Part shown: positions 25,411-35,437 of the stretch, piece after piece
How positions within the stretch are numbered: position 1 is the first letter of the stretch
Layout of the letters: each line of letters opens with the position of its first letter
Origin: JAIBDK01 sp965261915
GTDB lineage: Bacteria; Pseudomonadota; Gammaproteobacteria; Arenicellales; Poriferihabitantaceae
NCBI GenBank assembly: GCA_965261915.1
Contig: CBDHDW010000013.1
Span: forward strand, 682,001-746,000
Direction: 5' to 3'
Length of the DNA: 64,000 nucleotides
Notes under the pieces: model-generated
What the model saw: only the letters and a program-made list of their open reading frames with translations
What the model was told of the DNA's origin: nothing
The model's database searches: none
Position numbers and translations under genes: made by a program

Positions 25411-25651
25411 CTAAAATACATCCGCCGGTGTCCGGTTGTTGATGGATTCATCATGGCGTTCATGATTGTAGTCATGAATAAACGCCTGAATCGGGTTTTC
25501 CAGCTCGCTCGGCAATACGATCTTCACCCCGAAGTCCTTCCAGAACCATACGGATCTTGTCTGCTGCTGAATAAGGGCGATGGGGACATCTGCGGATATC
25601 CCGGACGGTCTTCTCTGCGCTGTCTTTATACTTTTTACTGTTTGTCATCAT
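25411..25651 (-). pseudogene. IS3-family deletion remnant (orfA start joined to orfB end)
   Basis: Reads MTNSKKYKDSAEKTVRDIRR and KIRMVLEGLRGEDRIAEL, an IS3 orfA N-terminus. It passes directly into ENPIQAFIHDYNHERHDES and NNRTPADVF, an IS3 orfB C-terminus, and then a TAG. About 1 kb of the element is missing between them, yet the frame stays open across the join. It is a different IS3 subgroup from the element at 19-20.6 kb. Confidence 0.75.
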
Positions 25652-25676
25652 CGTTTTCTCTCAAGGGTAACGATGA

Positions 25677-25967
25677 GCCAAGACTGTCTCTTACACAATC
25701 AGGATACTCGGTCCAACTTATGCTGACGGGGTACACCTTGGCATCGATGACGTTACTGATCTGGAGGACTCTGATCAGGTAATAGTTGAGCGCGCTGTCA
25801 ATTTTCAGCGGTGCGGCATTGAATCCAAAATCATCGCCCAGGGCGTTCCGCTGGGGATCGCCCATCCGCGCACCGTTCAGGCGATTCAAAAGGCGTTGCA
25901 CTTGGCGTTGAAATGGAACGATGAGTGGAGCCAGCAGCCGCAATCACTGGGCTTTTCATCCCGTTAA
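25677..25967 (+). pseudogene. C-terminal fragment of an unrecognised protein
   Basis: A 96-codon frame open from a stop at 25674 to TAA at 25965, without its own credible start. It reads KTVSYTIRILGPTYADGVHL, a DDVTDLEDSDQVIVERAVNF segment and PRTVQAIQKALHLALKWNDE. The composition is protein-like (amphipathic helices, no low complexity), so it is probably the end of a real gene cut by the neighbouring IS3 remnant. I do not recognise the family. Confidence 0.35.
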
Positions 25968-26116
25968 TCGAAAACCGAACCCGCGAATTCGGCCTTCGAG
26001 ACACTCGCCGGATTTGCATTGAAAATGCCGGCATCTGGTTCGGTTTTGTGGCTAACTGATCAGGCAATAGAGCCCTTAAGCAGCTGAAACTTCGGGGTTA
26101 ATACAACAATCGCAAT
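25968..26116. other. Spacer with imperfect long inverted repeat
   Basis: No gene is seen. AAAACCGAACC near 25974 is inverted as GGTTCGGTTTT near 26038 around a GC-rich centre, giving a possible cruciform or IS-end remnant. Confidence 0.35.
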
Positions 26117-26134
26117 CGTCTGTGTTCACAGACG
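26117..26134 (-). terminator. Hairpin downstream of tRNA-Ser
   Basis: CGTCTGTG-TT-CACAGACG is a perfect 8-bp stem located 8 bases beyond the tRNA-Ser 3' end on the minus strand. No strong T-tract follows, so termination is plausible rather than certain. Confidence 0.45.
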
Positions 26135-26142
26135 GGACTGGG

Positions 26143-26233
26143 TGGCGGAGAGAGAGGGATTCGAACCCTCGATACGCTATTAACGTATACACACTTTCCA
26201 GGCGTGCTCTTTCAACCACTCAGACACCTCTCC
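26143..26233 (-). tRNA. tRNA-Ser (anticodon GGA)
   Basis: A class II tRNA with a long variable arm. The acceptor pairs GGAGAGG with CCTCTCC-type sequence, the anticodon loop is CTGGAAA (anticodon GGA, reading UCC and UCU), the T-arm is GAGGG-TTCGAAT-CCCTC, and CCA is encoded. Tail-side debris from 25.2-26.1 kb abuts it, a common situation for integration near tRNA genes, although no attachment repeat was found. Confidence 0.95.
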
Positions 26234-26418
26234 GGAATTAGTGATTTAGACAGTCAAAACAATAGCCTTTTACAACGTCTAAAATCAGGTCGCGAAGGGT
26301 ATAACAACGTTTTCCAATAAACAAGCCATACCGATATTTTGCGAACAAACTGACGCCAATATAGCTCTTTATATGGTATCTTCCCCCGATAACGCCGCTG
26401 TCTGATATAACCGCATAA

Positions 26419-27975
26419 ATGCCTGCTTCTGACCTAACATTTAGCCAAAAACTATCCCAACTTGCCGGCCATCCGGTCACCTGGCTGTTTGCGACACTCG
26501 CCATTGTGTTTGTTGCATATATATGGATGGAACAAGTCACGCAAAAAGTGGTTCTGGAGCCGGTGAAAAAACTCTCGCCCGACGATGCTTCGACCAATGT
26601 TCAGGAGGCTGAAATTATTATCAAGCAAGAGAGTATGTCCATTACCCGGGAATCCGATATTAGTCGTGCGGAAGAATTTCTCGATGTTGAGGAGCTTGAA
26701 AAGTTAACTGAACCACTATTTCAGTCTGCTTCGCAAAATATGGAGCTGGGTCAATATGTATCACCAGAAGGCGATAATGCATGGCAGGACTATGCCGATA
26801 TTTTGGCTTTGGTACCTGACAATACCAAGGCAAGCGCAGGTCAAACCCGTATTCGAAATCTACTTATCGATAACGCGGACACTGCAGTCGAAAGCGGCGA
26901 TCTTGAAGAGGCAGAAAACTGGCTGGTTCAACTTGACGTTATCGACCCTGAAGGAGAAATCCAGGTTGATATTCGCCAACAAATTAAAATACAGATAGAA
27001 GAACTTGCCAGAATCAAGTTAGAACAGCAAAAAGAACAGGAGAAAAAGCTCAAAATTGAAAATTCATTAGCTCAGGCTAAAGAGGAAGAAGAAAATTATC
27101 CTATTAATTACAATAAGATAAAAGATTTATATGATAGGGTACTCGAGCTCGATCCAGAAAACCCACGAGCGACCGCAGGACTTGCCAATATAGTAGACCT
27201 GCTTCTTGATCAGGCAGAAACGGCACTTCGTTCGGATAGTCTTGACGTTTCAAGCGCCTATCTGGCCAAGGCAAGAGCCGTCAACTCAACCAATAAAAGA
27301 CTTAGTAGCATCGAACTTGCGCTGGATACCAAAGAGAGTCAGCTTCAGGAGTCTGAGCCAGCAGCAACGGGGGAAAATTCTGCTAACGATGCTGACCAAA
27401 CGCAATCGGATGCGATTGATAAAGTCGTATCATCCCTCCAAAATGGTACGGTTGTCGAAGATGTTACTGCGGAAGAAGTCGCCACCCAAAAACAAACAGC
27501 CCAACTCGATAATGGCATTCAGGCATATTACGACGGTGACTACAATAAATCATTCGAGTTACTTTATCCTTTGGCTGAATCCGGTCTACCAAGAGCGCAG
27601 TTTCGAATAGGGGTAATGTATCGGTACGGCCGCAGTGTCTCGCAAAATGCGGATTTAAGCGAAAAATGGTTCACCAGGGCATTGCCGTCTATTTTAAACC
27701 TGGCGCAAAGGGGTACAGAGTGGGCACAGACGGACCTTGGAACTGCCTATGAATCAGGAATTTCCTTGAATCAGGATTTTGAAAGAGCCGCCTACTGGTA
27801 TCGTAAAGCTGCAAAACAAGGATATCCGGGCGCTCAGACCAATTTGGGTGTGTTGTACGCAAACGGAGAAGGTGTTGAATACAACCGCTCCGAAGCGGTT
27901 TACTGGTTAAAACAGGCATCTGCGCAGGGAGATTTGGTCGCAAAAGAGAACCTGCGTATCATGGGAGTACAGTAA
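26419..27975 (+). CDS. Membrane-anchored protein with Sel1-like repeats
   Basis: 518 residues. One membrane helix near residues 18-38 (PVTWLFATLAIVFVAYIWM) is followed by a large, presumably periplasmic region. This contains an acidic helical segment with TPR-like character (residues about 110-320) and three C-terminal Sel1-like repeats, such as AQFRIGVMYRYGRSVSQNAD, RAAYWYRKAAKQGYPGAQTN and LGVLYANGEGVEYNRSEAVY. Such proteins act as scaffolds in envelope complexes. It is monocistronic between tRNA-Ser and ssb, and no specific function can be given. Confidence 0.8.
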   Translation: MPASDLTFSQKLSQLAGHPVTWLFATLAIVFVAYIWMEQVTQKVVLEPVKKLSPDDASTNVQEAEIIIKQESMSITRESDISRAEEFLDVEELEKLTEPLFQSASQNMELGQYVSPEGDNAWQDYADILALVPDNTKASAGQTRIRNLLIDNADTAVESGDLEEAENWLVQLDVIDPEGEIQVDIRQQIKIQIEELARIKLEQQKEQEKKLKIENSLAQAKEEEENYPINYNKIKDLYDRVLELDPENPRATAGLANIVDLLLDQAETALRSDSLDVSSAYLAKARAVNSTNKRLSSIELALDTKESQLQESEPAATGENSANDADQTQSDAIDKVVSSLQNGTVVEDVTAEEVATQKQTAQLDNGIQAYYDGDYNKSFELLYPLAESGLPRAQFRIGVMYRYGRSVSQNADLSEKWFTRALPSILNLAQRGTEWAQTDLGTAYESGISLNQDFERAAYWYRKAAKQGYPGAQTNLGVLYANGEGVEYNRSEAVYWLKQASAQGDLVAKENLRIMGVQ

Positions 27976-28410
27976 TCAAACCACATCGGTTTGCGCGAGA
28001 GCACTACAAAAACCCGAAAACAACCCCATATCTTTGTTTTACCGGGATTATATTTGATGGAAAACGAAACTCAGTGAAAACATGGGAACCATGAAAGATA
28101 ACAACAAATTAGTCGGAATACTTTGAAGTCAACTATTGGCATCGTACTGCCTGTTATTACCGTCCACCTGAGTTCCTGCCAGGCAACATTTCAATCACTT
28201 TGGCCGGGATAAACTACTGTGCCGGTTTCCTATAGAGAGCGTCTTGAGAATTCCCCGGGATTGGGACCGATATTGTTCCTGAATAGACCAGTAGAAAAAC
28301 CAATCCGATGATTATTAGTTCGAACCGGGTTGCCCGACAGTAGACGCAAAAATCTGTAGCCCGAAACCCTTTTAAATACTTCATAGGGTTACTGCTTCTA
28401 ACCTACAGAA
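27976..28410. other. 435-bp convergent intergenic region
   Basis: The region lies between two converging genes. I see no open frame with coding character, no RNA gene and no strong terminator hairpin. Confidence 0.5.
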
Positions 28411-28869
28411 TTAAAACGGAATATCGTCGTCGAAATCAGCATCAGCGGCAGCGGTTTTAGCGGCGGCTGGTGCTGGAGAGGCTGTTTGATCAAATCCCCT
28501 ATCGTCGGCAGGCATGGCTGATCCAGAACCCGACTTGCTCCCCAGCATTTGCATTTCATTGGCGACGATCTCCGTGGTATATCGATCCTGACCGCCCTGA
28601 TCCTGCCATTTGCGGGTTTGCAGCCTTCCTTCCACATAAACCTGTGATCCTTTTTTAAGGTACTCGCCGACGACTTCTGCCAGACGATTAAAAAATACCA
28701 CTCGATGCCATTCGGTTCTCTCCTGTTGTTCCCCGGACTGTTTGTCTTTCCATGAATCGCTGGTTGCAATGGTAATATTGGCGACTGCAACCCCGCCAGG
28801 GGTGTAGCGCATTTCCGGATCTTTCCCCAGATTGCCGACCAGAATAACCTTGTTTATACCTCTTGCCAT
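28411..28869 (-). CDS. ssb: Single-stranded DNA-binding protein
   Basis: A 152-residue SSB. It has an N-terminal OB fold (ARGINKVILVGNLGKDPEMR, WHRVVFFNRLAEVVGEYL, GSQVYVEGRLQTRKW), a flexible Ala/Pro/Ser-rich linker, and the acidic tip DFDDDIPF that recruits replication and repair partners. It protects single-stranded DNA as a tetramer. Linked to the MFS gene upstream on the same strand (13 bases) and near uvrA, as in many gammaproteobacteria. Confidence 0.97.
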   Translation of the reverse strand: MARGINKVILVGNLGKDPEMRYTPGGVAVANITIATSDSWKDKQSGEQQERTEWHRVVFFNRLAEVVGEYLKKGSQVYVEGRLQTRKWQDQGGQDRYTTEIVANEMQMLGSKSGSGSAMPADDRGFDQTASPAPAAAKTAAADADFDDDIPF

Positions 28870-28882
28870 ATTGTTGACCTCC

Positions 28883-30253
28883 TTAGGTCTTGAGTAATTG
28901 TTGTAGCTTGGCTTGATCGTAAATGTCGTGATCTACTTCCAGATAAGCAATGGATACTTCATCGTCAATGTTCACATTAATCACACCATCTACACGGCTT
29001 ATTCTATCAATGAGTTGCTGTTTGTGCATCCCATCGAACGCATTTATATCTACTGTCACGGTTCGATTGACTGAAAATGCAGGCAAAATCACGGTTAATA
29101 TAAGCCATATTAAGCAGCATACTACGGAAAACTGGACCACACCATTGACGCCAAACCGGGACAAACAAATTCCGCCACTCAGTCCGCCAAGAAAAACCCC
29201 TGAAAACTGATACATGCTGTAAACGGACATGGTTGTCGCCCGAATACAGGAAGGCGCTTGTTGAGACGCCAACGACGGTAAAATTGCTTCCAGGGCATTG
29301 AACGCAGAGAAGAACATGACAACAGCAACAAGCAGCACCCAAAAATCAGTTTGAATCGTATAAAAAATCAGGATTTGTGAAATCAGGACAATGGAAATTG
29401 AAATTCTCAAGGTTAATCGGAGATGCTGATGCGCGGAAGCCAGTTTGACCAATGGCGCCATTCCCAAAGCGGAAATTAACAGTACCGGAACATACAACTT
29501 CCAGTGCTGATCAAGTGGAAACCCACCCAGATCCACAAAGGCAGTGGGTATCACCAGAAACAGGCTGGTTAGCATCATATGTAAAAAAAGTATGCCGATG
29601 GCTGGCTGCCAAAGCTTTTTATTCCGAAAAGCCTCAATAATCCTCTTTGAAGATACGGTTTGAATAGTATTCCCGAATTTGTCGTCGGCTGGATTCGGTA
29701 CCCATTTATAGAGAATCACAATTGCGAAAGCGACGAGTACAGCAATTCCATGAAATAAACCATTTACCCCTACGACTTTGGCGAGTACAGGCGCAGCCAT
29801 TAGTGAAATCATAAAACTGGCGCCGATGCTAAGGCCTATCATTGCCATCGCTTTAGTACGCTGATCTACCCGGATTAAATCTGATGCAAGCGCAAGAATG
29901 ACCGCTGATATAGCACCCGCACCCTGGAGTGACCTGCCAATAATCAAGCCAAATATCGAATCCGTAAGGCCCGCAATCACACTACCTAATGCGAATACAA
30001 CCAGTCCGCCTGTGATCACACATTTTCTTCCATACCGATCTGCCATTATTCCAAACGGTATCTGGAAAATTACCTGAGTCAGGCCGTAAACACCGAGTGC
30101 AATACCAATTAAAATGGGCGACGCTCCATGTAATCCATCGGCATAAATTGACAGCAGCGGAAGCAGCATAAATAAACCAAACATGCGTAGTGAGAAGATT
30201 CCAGCGAGCCCGGAGATCGCACGTTTTTCCAGAGAATTAAATCGAGAGGACAT
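28883..30253 (-). CDS. YajR-like MFS transporter with C-terminal ferredoxin-like domain
   Basis: 456 residues: twelve predicted membrane helices of the major facilitator superfamily, then a soluble C-terminal domain of about 60 residues (HKQQLIDRISRVDGVINVNI and following). The latter resembles the YAM domain of Escherichia coli YajR. MFS motif A is seen as GIMADRYGRKCVI after helix 2. It is probably a drug or metabolite exporter; the substrate is unknown. Transcribed with ssb and divergent from uvrA. Confidence 0.85.
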   Translation of the reverse strand: MSSRFNSLEKRAISGLAGIFSLRMFGLFMLLPLLSIYADGLHGASPILIGIALGVYGLTQVIFQIPFGIMADRYGRKCVITGGLVVFALGSVIAGLTDSIFGLIIGRSLQGAGAISAVILALASDLIRVDQRTKAMAMIGLSIGASFMISLMAAPVLAKVVGVNGLFHGIAVLVAFAIVILYKWVPNPADDKFGNTIQTVSSKRIIEAFRNKKLWQPAIGILFLHMMLTSLFLVIPTAFVDLGGFPLDQHWKLYVPVLLISALGMAPLVKLASAHQHLRLTLRISISIVLISQILIFYTIQTDFWVLLVAVVMFFSAFNALEAILPSLASQQAPSCIRATTMSVYSMYQFSGVFLGGLSGGICLSRFGVNGVVQFSVVCCLIWLILTVILPAFSVNRTVTVDINAFDGMHKQQLIDRISRVDGVINVNIDDEVSIAYLEVDHDIYDQAKLQQLLKT

Positions 30254-30310
30254 GGTAAAAATGAAATTTCAGACGCGTCGTAATTGCAACAGCAGTTTTT
30301 AAATTTTTAT

Positions 30311-30340
30311 TTGGCTCAATCGTCCAGGGGCGCGTATAGT
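30311..30340 (+). promoter_or_regulatory. Possible sigma-70 promoter of uvrA
   Basis: TTGGCT (30311-30316) and TATAGT (30335-30340) with an 18-base spacer lie 30-60 bases before the uvrA start. No CTGT-N8-ACAG LexA box was found between uvrA and the divergent MFS gene. Confidence 0.4.
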
Positions 30341-30370
30341 ATCAGGTTTATTTGCTGATTTTGATCTTCT

Positions 30371-33205
30371 GTGTCCATAGAAAAAATTCTGATTCGTGGT
30401 GCCCGAACCCACAACCTGAAATCCATCGATCTCGAACTCCCCAGAGACAAATTTATCGTCATAACCGGGTTATCTGGATCCGGAAAATCCTCTCTGGCGT
30501 TTGACACAATTTACGCCGAGGGACAACGTCGATATGTTGAATCGTTATCTACTTATGCTAGGCAATTTCTATCGATCATGGAAAAACCTGATGTTGATTT
30601 GATTGAAGGATTATCACCCGCCATCAGTATTGAACAGAAGTCGTCATCGCATAACCCCCGTTCTACTGTCGGCACAGTAACCGAGATATACGATTATCTG
30701 CGCTTGCTGTTTGCCCGAATTGGCGATCCCCGTTGTCCAGATCATGATGTTACGCTGGAAGCGCAAACGGTAAGCCAGATGGTTGATACCGTGCTGGAAT
30801 TACCGGAAGGCACGAGAATAATGGTTCTCGCGCCAATGGTAACCAATCGAAAAGGAGAGTTTCACCAGCTATTTGGCGAGCTGTATTCACAGGGTTATAT
30901 TCGTGCCATCGTCGATGGCACAACCGTAGAACTCGAATCTCCCCCAGTGCTGGACAAACGCTATAAGCATGATATTGCTGTTATTGTCGATCGACTGGTT
31001 GTCAGAGAAGATAACAAGCAGCGGCTTGCCGAATCATTCGAAACAGCACTGGCGCTTACTGATGGAAATGCTCAGGTATCGACGCTGGATGATGAGCGTA
31101 ATATCGGTGAACCCCAGATTTTCTCCAGTCGATTCGCCTGCCCGCACTGCGGATACAGTCTGGATGAGCTCGAACCCAGATTATTTTCTTTTAATAACCC
31201 GGTGGGCGCCTGCGAAGCGTGCGATGGCTTGGGTGTCAGACAGTTTTTTGACCCTGACCGAATTCTTACCAATCCTGATCTAGCCATATCCTCAGGCGCT
31301 ATTCCCGGTTGGGATCGAAGGAGCGGTTATTACTATACTCAACTGGTTTGTGTCGCGAAACACTATGGATTTGATATCGATACGCCGTTCCAGGAACTGG
31401 CAAAAACCGATCGGGATATCGTTCTATACGGAAGTGGAGATGAACAAATCGACTTTGTCTATTCCAGACCGGGCAGAAAATTTGAAAAAACCCACGTATT
31501 CGAAGGTGTAATACACAACTTTAACAGGCGATATAGAGAAACCGAATCTTCTTCAGCGCGTGAAGACCTGTCGAAGTACATGCGTTCCAAACGATGCAGC
31601 AGCTGCGATGGTAGCCGGCTAAGAACTGCTGCGCGGCATGTGTTTGTTGGAGGAAAAACCATTCCTGAATTGGCTTTTCAATCCGTTGGTAAAACCCTGG
31701 CGTTTTTTGCGCAGCTCTCACTCACTGGCCGAAAAGCAGAAATTGCCGAAAAAGTGATTCAGGAGATTCAGTCCAGACTTGGGTTTTTAATTAATGTGGG
31801 TCTTAACTATTTATCACTTTCTCGTGCCGCAGAAACATTATCTGGTGGGGAAGCACAGCGCATACGGCTGGCTTCCCAGATTGGGTCCGGGCTGGTCGGA
31901 GTCATGTATGTGCTGGATGAACCTTCCATCGGTTTACACCAGCGGGATAATGAGCGCCTGCTGGAGACGCTTTTCCATCTACGCGACCTTGGTAATACGA
32001 TTATTGTCGTTGAACACGATGAGGATACAATTCGTTGTGCTGACTTCGTTGTTGATATCGGTCCAGGTGCAGGAAAACACGGCGGTGAAATAGTCGCATT
32101 TGGCAAACCGAAAGTGATTATGAATTCAAGCGCCTCAATTACCGGAAAGTATCTGAGCAAAAAAGAAAGGATCGAAGTGCCATCAGGCAGAACCTGCGCC
32201 GTACAAAATCAGTCAATCAATGTATTTGGCGCACGTGGAAACAATCTGAAATCTGTCGATGCAGAATTTCCCATTGGATTATTGACCTGTGTTACCGGCG
32301 TCTCGGGTTCCGGAAAGTCAACGCTGATTAACGGAACACTCTATCCTGCTGTGGCTGAAGAATTGCATTTGCTGCGTGATAAACCTCAACCCCATGAATC
32401 AGTAACCGGGCTGGATCATATTGATAAAATTATTGCCATTGATCAAAGCCCAATAGGCAGAACACCCAGATCTAACCCAGCAACTTATACCGGGTTATTC
32501 ACGCATATTCGTGAACTGTTTACGAACACTCAGGAATCCAGAGCGCGGGGATACAAGCCCGGCAGGTTCTCTTTTAATGTAAAGGGTGGGCGTTGTGAAG
32601 CGTGCCGGGGCGATGGTCTGATTAGAGTTGAAATGCATTTCTTACCCGATATCTATGTTCCCTGTGATGTTTGTAAGGGAGAACGATATAACAGGGAAAC
32701 ACTGGATATTCGTTTCAAGGGCAAGAACATCAGCGAGGTTTTGCAGCTTACCATCGAAGAAGCGGCGCGCTTTTTCTCAGCCATTCCCGTGATCAAAAGA
32801 AAACTGGATACGCTACTTGATGTTGGCCTTGGCTACATTACCCTAGGTCAGAGCGCAATCACGTTATCCGGGGGTGAAGCACAACGCGTAAAACTGTCCC
32901 GTGAGCTGTCAAAGCGGGAGACGGGAAGGACTTTGTATGTGCTGGATGAACCAACCACGGGTTTACATTTTCATGATATTCGGCAACTCTTAAGCGTTCT
33001 TCATCGTTTGCGCAATCAAGGCAATACCATTATCGTTATTGAACACAATCTGGATGTTATAAAAACTGCAGATTGGGTAATTGATTTAGGACCAGAAGGT
33101 GGTGACGGAGGCGGTGAAATTATCGCATTTGGAACCCCTGAAACAGTGGCTTGTTGCGAAGCATCCTTCACTGGAAAATTTCTTGCACCCGTTTTGAAAG
33201 AATAA
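30371..33205 (+). CDS. uvrA: Excinuclease ABC subunit A
   Basis: A 944-residue DNA damage sensor of nucleotide excision repair. It has two ABC ATPase modules with Walker A GLSGSGKSSLAFD near residue 32 and GVSGSGKSTLING near residue 642. Two LSGGEAQR signatures, the zinc-binding CPHCGYSLDELE and CEACRGDGLIRVEMHFLPD regions, and the C-terminal LDEPTTGLHFHDI are also present. The start is GTG. Length and all motifs are intact. UvrB and UvrC are not in the window. Confidence 0.97.
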   Translation: MSIEKILIRGARTHNLKSIDLELPRDKFIVITGLSGSGKSSLAFDTIYAEGQRRYVESLSTYARQFLSIMEKPDVDLIEGLSPAISIEQKSSSHNPRSTVGTVTEIYDYLRLLFARIGDPRCPDHDVTLEAQTVSQMVDTVLELPEGTRIMVLAPMVTNRKGEFHQLFGELYSQGYIRAIVDGTTVELESPPVLDKRYKHDIAVIVDRLVVREDNKQRLAESFETALALTDGNAQVSTLDDERNIGEPQIFSSRFACPHCGYSLDELEPRLFSFNNPVGACEACDGLGVRQFFDPDRILTNPDLAISSGAIPGWDRRSGYYYTQLVCVAKHYGFDIDTPFQELAKTDRDIVLYGSGDEQIDFVYSRPGRKFEKTHVFEGVIHNFNRRYRETESSSAREDLSKYMRSKRCSSCDGSRLRTAARHVFVGGKTIPELAFQSVGKTLAFFAQLSLTGRKAEIAEKVIQEIQSRLGFLINVGLNYLSLSRAAETLSGGEAQRIRLASQIGSGLVGVMYVLDEPSIGLHQRDNERLLETLFHLRDLGNTIIVVEHDEDTIRCADFVVDIGPGAGKHGGEIVAFGKPKVIMNSSASITGKYLSKKERIEVPSGRTCAVQNQSINVFGARGNNLKSVDAEFPIGLLTCVTGVSGSGKSTLINGTLYPAVAEELHLLRDKPQPHESVTGLDHIDKIIAIDQSPIGRTPRSNPATYTGLFTHIRELFTNTQESRARGYKPGRFSFNVKGGRCEACRGDGLIRVEMHFLPDIYVPCDVCKGERYNRETLDIRFKGKNISEVLQLTIEEAARFFSAIPVIKRKLDTLLDVGLGYITLGQSAITLSGGEAQRVKLSRELSKRETGRTLYVLDEPTTGLHFHDIRQLLSVLHRLRNQGNTIIVIEHNLDVIKTADWVIDLGPEGGDGGGEIIAFGTPETVACCEASFTGKFLAPVLKE

Positions 33206-33220
33206 CGGCTACAAACGGGT

Positions 33221-35344
33221 TTACCGGCGTTTAACCTCAAAGATATTCTGTATTGTCCTCAGACGTTGTATGAGTTGATCAGTACCAACCTGACCTGGAA
33301 CCTCAAGTCTTAAACTAATCCGCGCAATCTGCTCGTCATCTGTTTCCATATTGGCCTTAATAATTTCCGCGTTTACTGATTTTAACGATTCAGTCAGATC
33401 GTGTAACAATCCGGCTCGCTGATAACCAACCACGAATATTTCCACCGTATATCTATCAGGCTTTTCGCCACTCCAGTCAACCTGAATAAGCCGATTCTTC
33501 TGCTTATCATCCCGTTTTTTAATGTTGATACAGGACTGTCGATGTATCGATACCCCTTTTCCCAAGGTGATATAACCAATTATTTCATCCCCTGGCACCG
33601 GACTACAGCATTGCGCAGGATGTGTCATTAAATTACCCACCCCTTCGACGGTAAAACCACCAGGCTGAGAGTCGTGATGTTGAGGCGATGGGGTTTTTCT
33701 GATGACCCGTTGGTCATCCTGAAAATCGGTTTTTTTACGAAATGGCGATAACGCTTTAGATACCTTGTAATCCTGCGAACCTATCGCCGCAAACAAATCG
33801 TCGACTTTGCGAAAATGCGTGTGCTGATTGATTTTTTCATAGCTCAGATCATCCAACCTCTGTTTTTCCATCTCCCGATCAAGCATTAATCTTCCTTCGG
33901 AGACATGGGCATCGTATTCCTGATGCTTAAACCAATGACTTATTCTGCTTTTTGCCCGATTCGTGACGACATACACCGGGGATTTATTTAACCAGTCCAG
34001 ACTTGGCCCACCTGATTTAAGCGTTTGTATTTGCACATGATCACCATTTTGCAATACATAGCTCAACGGCACCATCTTGCCATTGATCAATGCGCCGCGC
34101 GTTCGATTTCCAACTTCCGTATGCACCGCATAAGCGAAATCAATGGGGGTTGAACCCGAAGGCAAATCCATAACGGTACCTTTTGGTGTAAACACAAATA
34201 CCCTGGTCTCTACAACCCGATTGGCGATAGCTGGGGAATAGCGTTTGCGCTCCTGAGATTGATTGTCACTTACCAGCTGATTTTTCCAATCCAGTAACTG
34301 GCGAAGCCACACGACCTTGTTGTCAATATCAGATTCACTGTTAACTTGTGCTTTATAGCGCCAGTGCGCAGCTGTACCGAGTTCACTATCCGTATGCATA
34401 TCAACAGTCCGTATCTGAATTTCCAGCGTTTTTCCCATCGGCCCTTCTATAACGGTATGAATAGACTGATAGCCGTTCGCTTTCGGTGTAGCGATATAGT
34501 CAACAAACTCACTCTTAAACGCCTGCCAGCTACCATGGACATAACTCAGCACCTGGTAGCAGTCTTCAACACTATTTACCAAAACTCGAATTGCCCTGAT
34601 ATCCCAGAGCTGACTAAAATCAAGCCCCTTGCTGTGCATTTTTTTCCAGATGCTGAAAATATGCTTTGCTCTTCCCTGTATGGTTGCATCGATACCCAGT
34701 TTAGTTAAGGCTTCAGCAAATTCATCAATGCAGGTTTCGATGTGTTGCTCTCGATCAACCCGCCTCTCTTCGAGCGCCACCGCCAGCGTTTTATAGGCAT
34801 TGGGATTTAAATATCGGAATGAGTAATCTTCTATCTCCCACTTTAACTGGCTTAATCCAAGCATATTGGCTAACGGAGCGTACATGTCGCGCGCCAATTG
34901 TGCATGTTCCTTTTTTGCATCGTCGGATCGCTTCGCGTTGCGCAGGAGTTGCAAATGGCCAACAATTGCAATCAGTACAACGCGCACATCATCGATCATC
35001 GTAATGAGCAGTTTTCTTAACCTTTCTTCCAGTTGTACAACATCTTGCCTGGTACCCGGAACAATACTTTGTTGCGCTAAAAGTTTGATTTTATTGGCAC
35101 CCAGGTAGATGTTGACGATCTCATCGCCATAAACCTTCAAGAGCAGCTCATGTTGAGAATCTTCGAGCTGACCGAATCCGTGGAAAAAGCCTGCAATCTG
35201 ACAATCCCGATCTGCGCCCAGATTTGCCAGTAACTCAACGATCTGTTGACTGGCCGACACCTCTCCCTGAATCTCCAAATTCGCTGTAATTTCCGAAACC
35301 AGAGATTCCGTAATTTCCGGTTGGAGGTTTGCTGAACTAACCAC
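33221..35344 (-). CDS. relA: GTP pyrophosphokinase RelA (ppGpp synthetase I)
   Basis: A 707-residue long RSH protein. The N-terminal hydrolase-like domain lacks the HD motif (FHGFGQLED in its place), so it should be synthesis-only. The synthetase domain shows RAKHIFSIWKKMHSKGLDF, PKANGYQSIHTVIEGP and the EIQIRTVDMHTDSELGTAAH block. A TGS domain (VFVFTPKGTVMDLPSGSTP), the zinc-finger/helical region with CCSPVPGDEIIGYI, and an ACT domain close the protein. It makes (p)ppGpp on starved ribosomes. Convergent with uvrA (15-base gap). Confidence 0.93.
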   Translation of the reverse strand: MVSSANLQPEITESLVSEITANLEIQGEVSASQQIVELLANLGADRDCQIAGFFHGFGQLEDSQHELLLKVYGDEIVNIYLGANKIKLLAQQSIVPGTRQDVVQLEERLRKLLITMIDDVRVVLIAIVGHLQLLRNAKRSDDAKKEHAQLARDMYAPLANMLGLSQLKWEIEDYSFRYLNPNAYKTLAVALEERRVDREQHIETCIDEFAEALTKLGIDATIQGRAKHIFSIWKKMHSKGLDFSQLWDIRAIRVLVNSVEDCYQVLSYVHGSWQAFKSEFVDYIATPKANGYQSIHTVIEGPMGKTLEIQIRTVDMHTDSELGTAAHWRYKAQVNSESDIDNKVVWLRQLLDWKNQLVSDNQSQERKRYSPAIANRVVETRVFVFTPKGTVMDLPSGSTPIDFAYAVHTEVGNRTRGALINGKMVPLSYVLQNGDHVQIQTLKSGGPSLDWLNKSPVYVVTNRAKSRISHWFKHQEYDAHVSEGRLMLDREMEKQRLDDLSYEKINQHTHFRKVDDLFAAIGSQDYKVSKALSPFRKKTDFQDDQRVIRKTPSPQHHDSQPGGFTVEGVGNLMTHPAQCCSPVPGDEIIGYITLGKGVSIHRQSCINIKKRDDKQKNRLIQVDWSGEKPDRYTVEIFVVGYQRAGLLHDLTESLKSVNAEIIKANMETDDEQIARISLRLEVPGQVGTDQLIQRLRTIQNIFEVKRR

Positions 35345-35437
35345 TATAACCGCCGTCTTTTATTGTCAAATTTCTTTGCCGCTGGAATGTCTGATTTTAG
35401 CGTTATTTTTAACATAATTTACGATATCGAATAAATC

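Noticed and set aside
25635..25943. 102-codon minus-strand frame opposite the 25677-25967 fragment
   Set aside because: Arg/Pro-rich antisense composition; the plus-strand frame looks more protein-like.
30254..30370. SOS (LexA) box between uvrA and the MFS gene
   Set aside because: No CTGT-N8-ACAG or close variant was found, although uvrA is SOS-controlled in many gammaproteobacteria.
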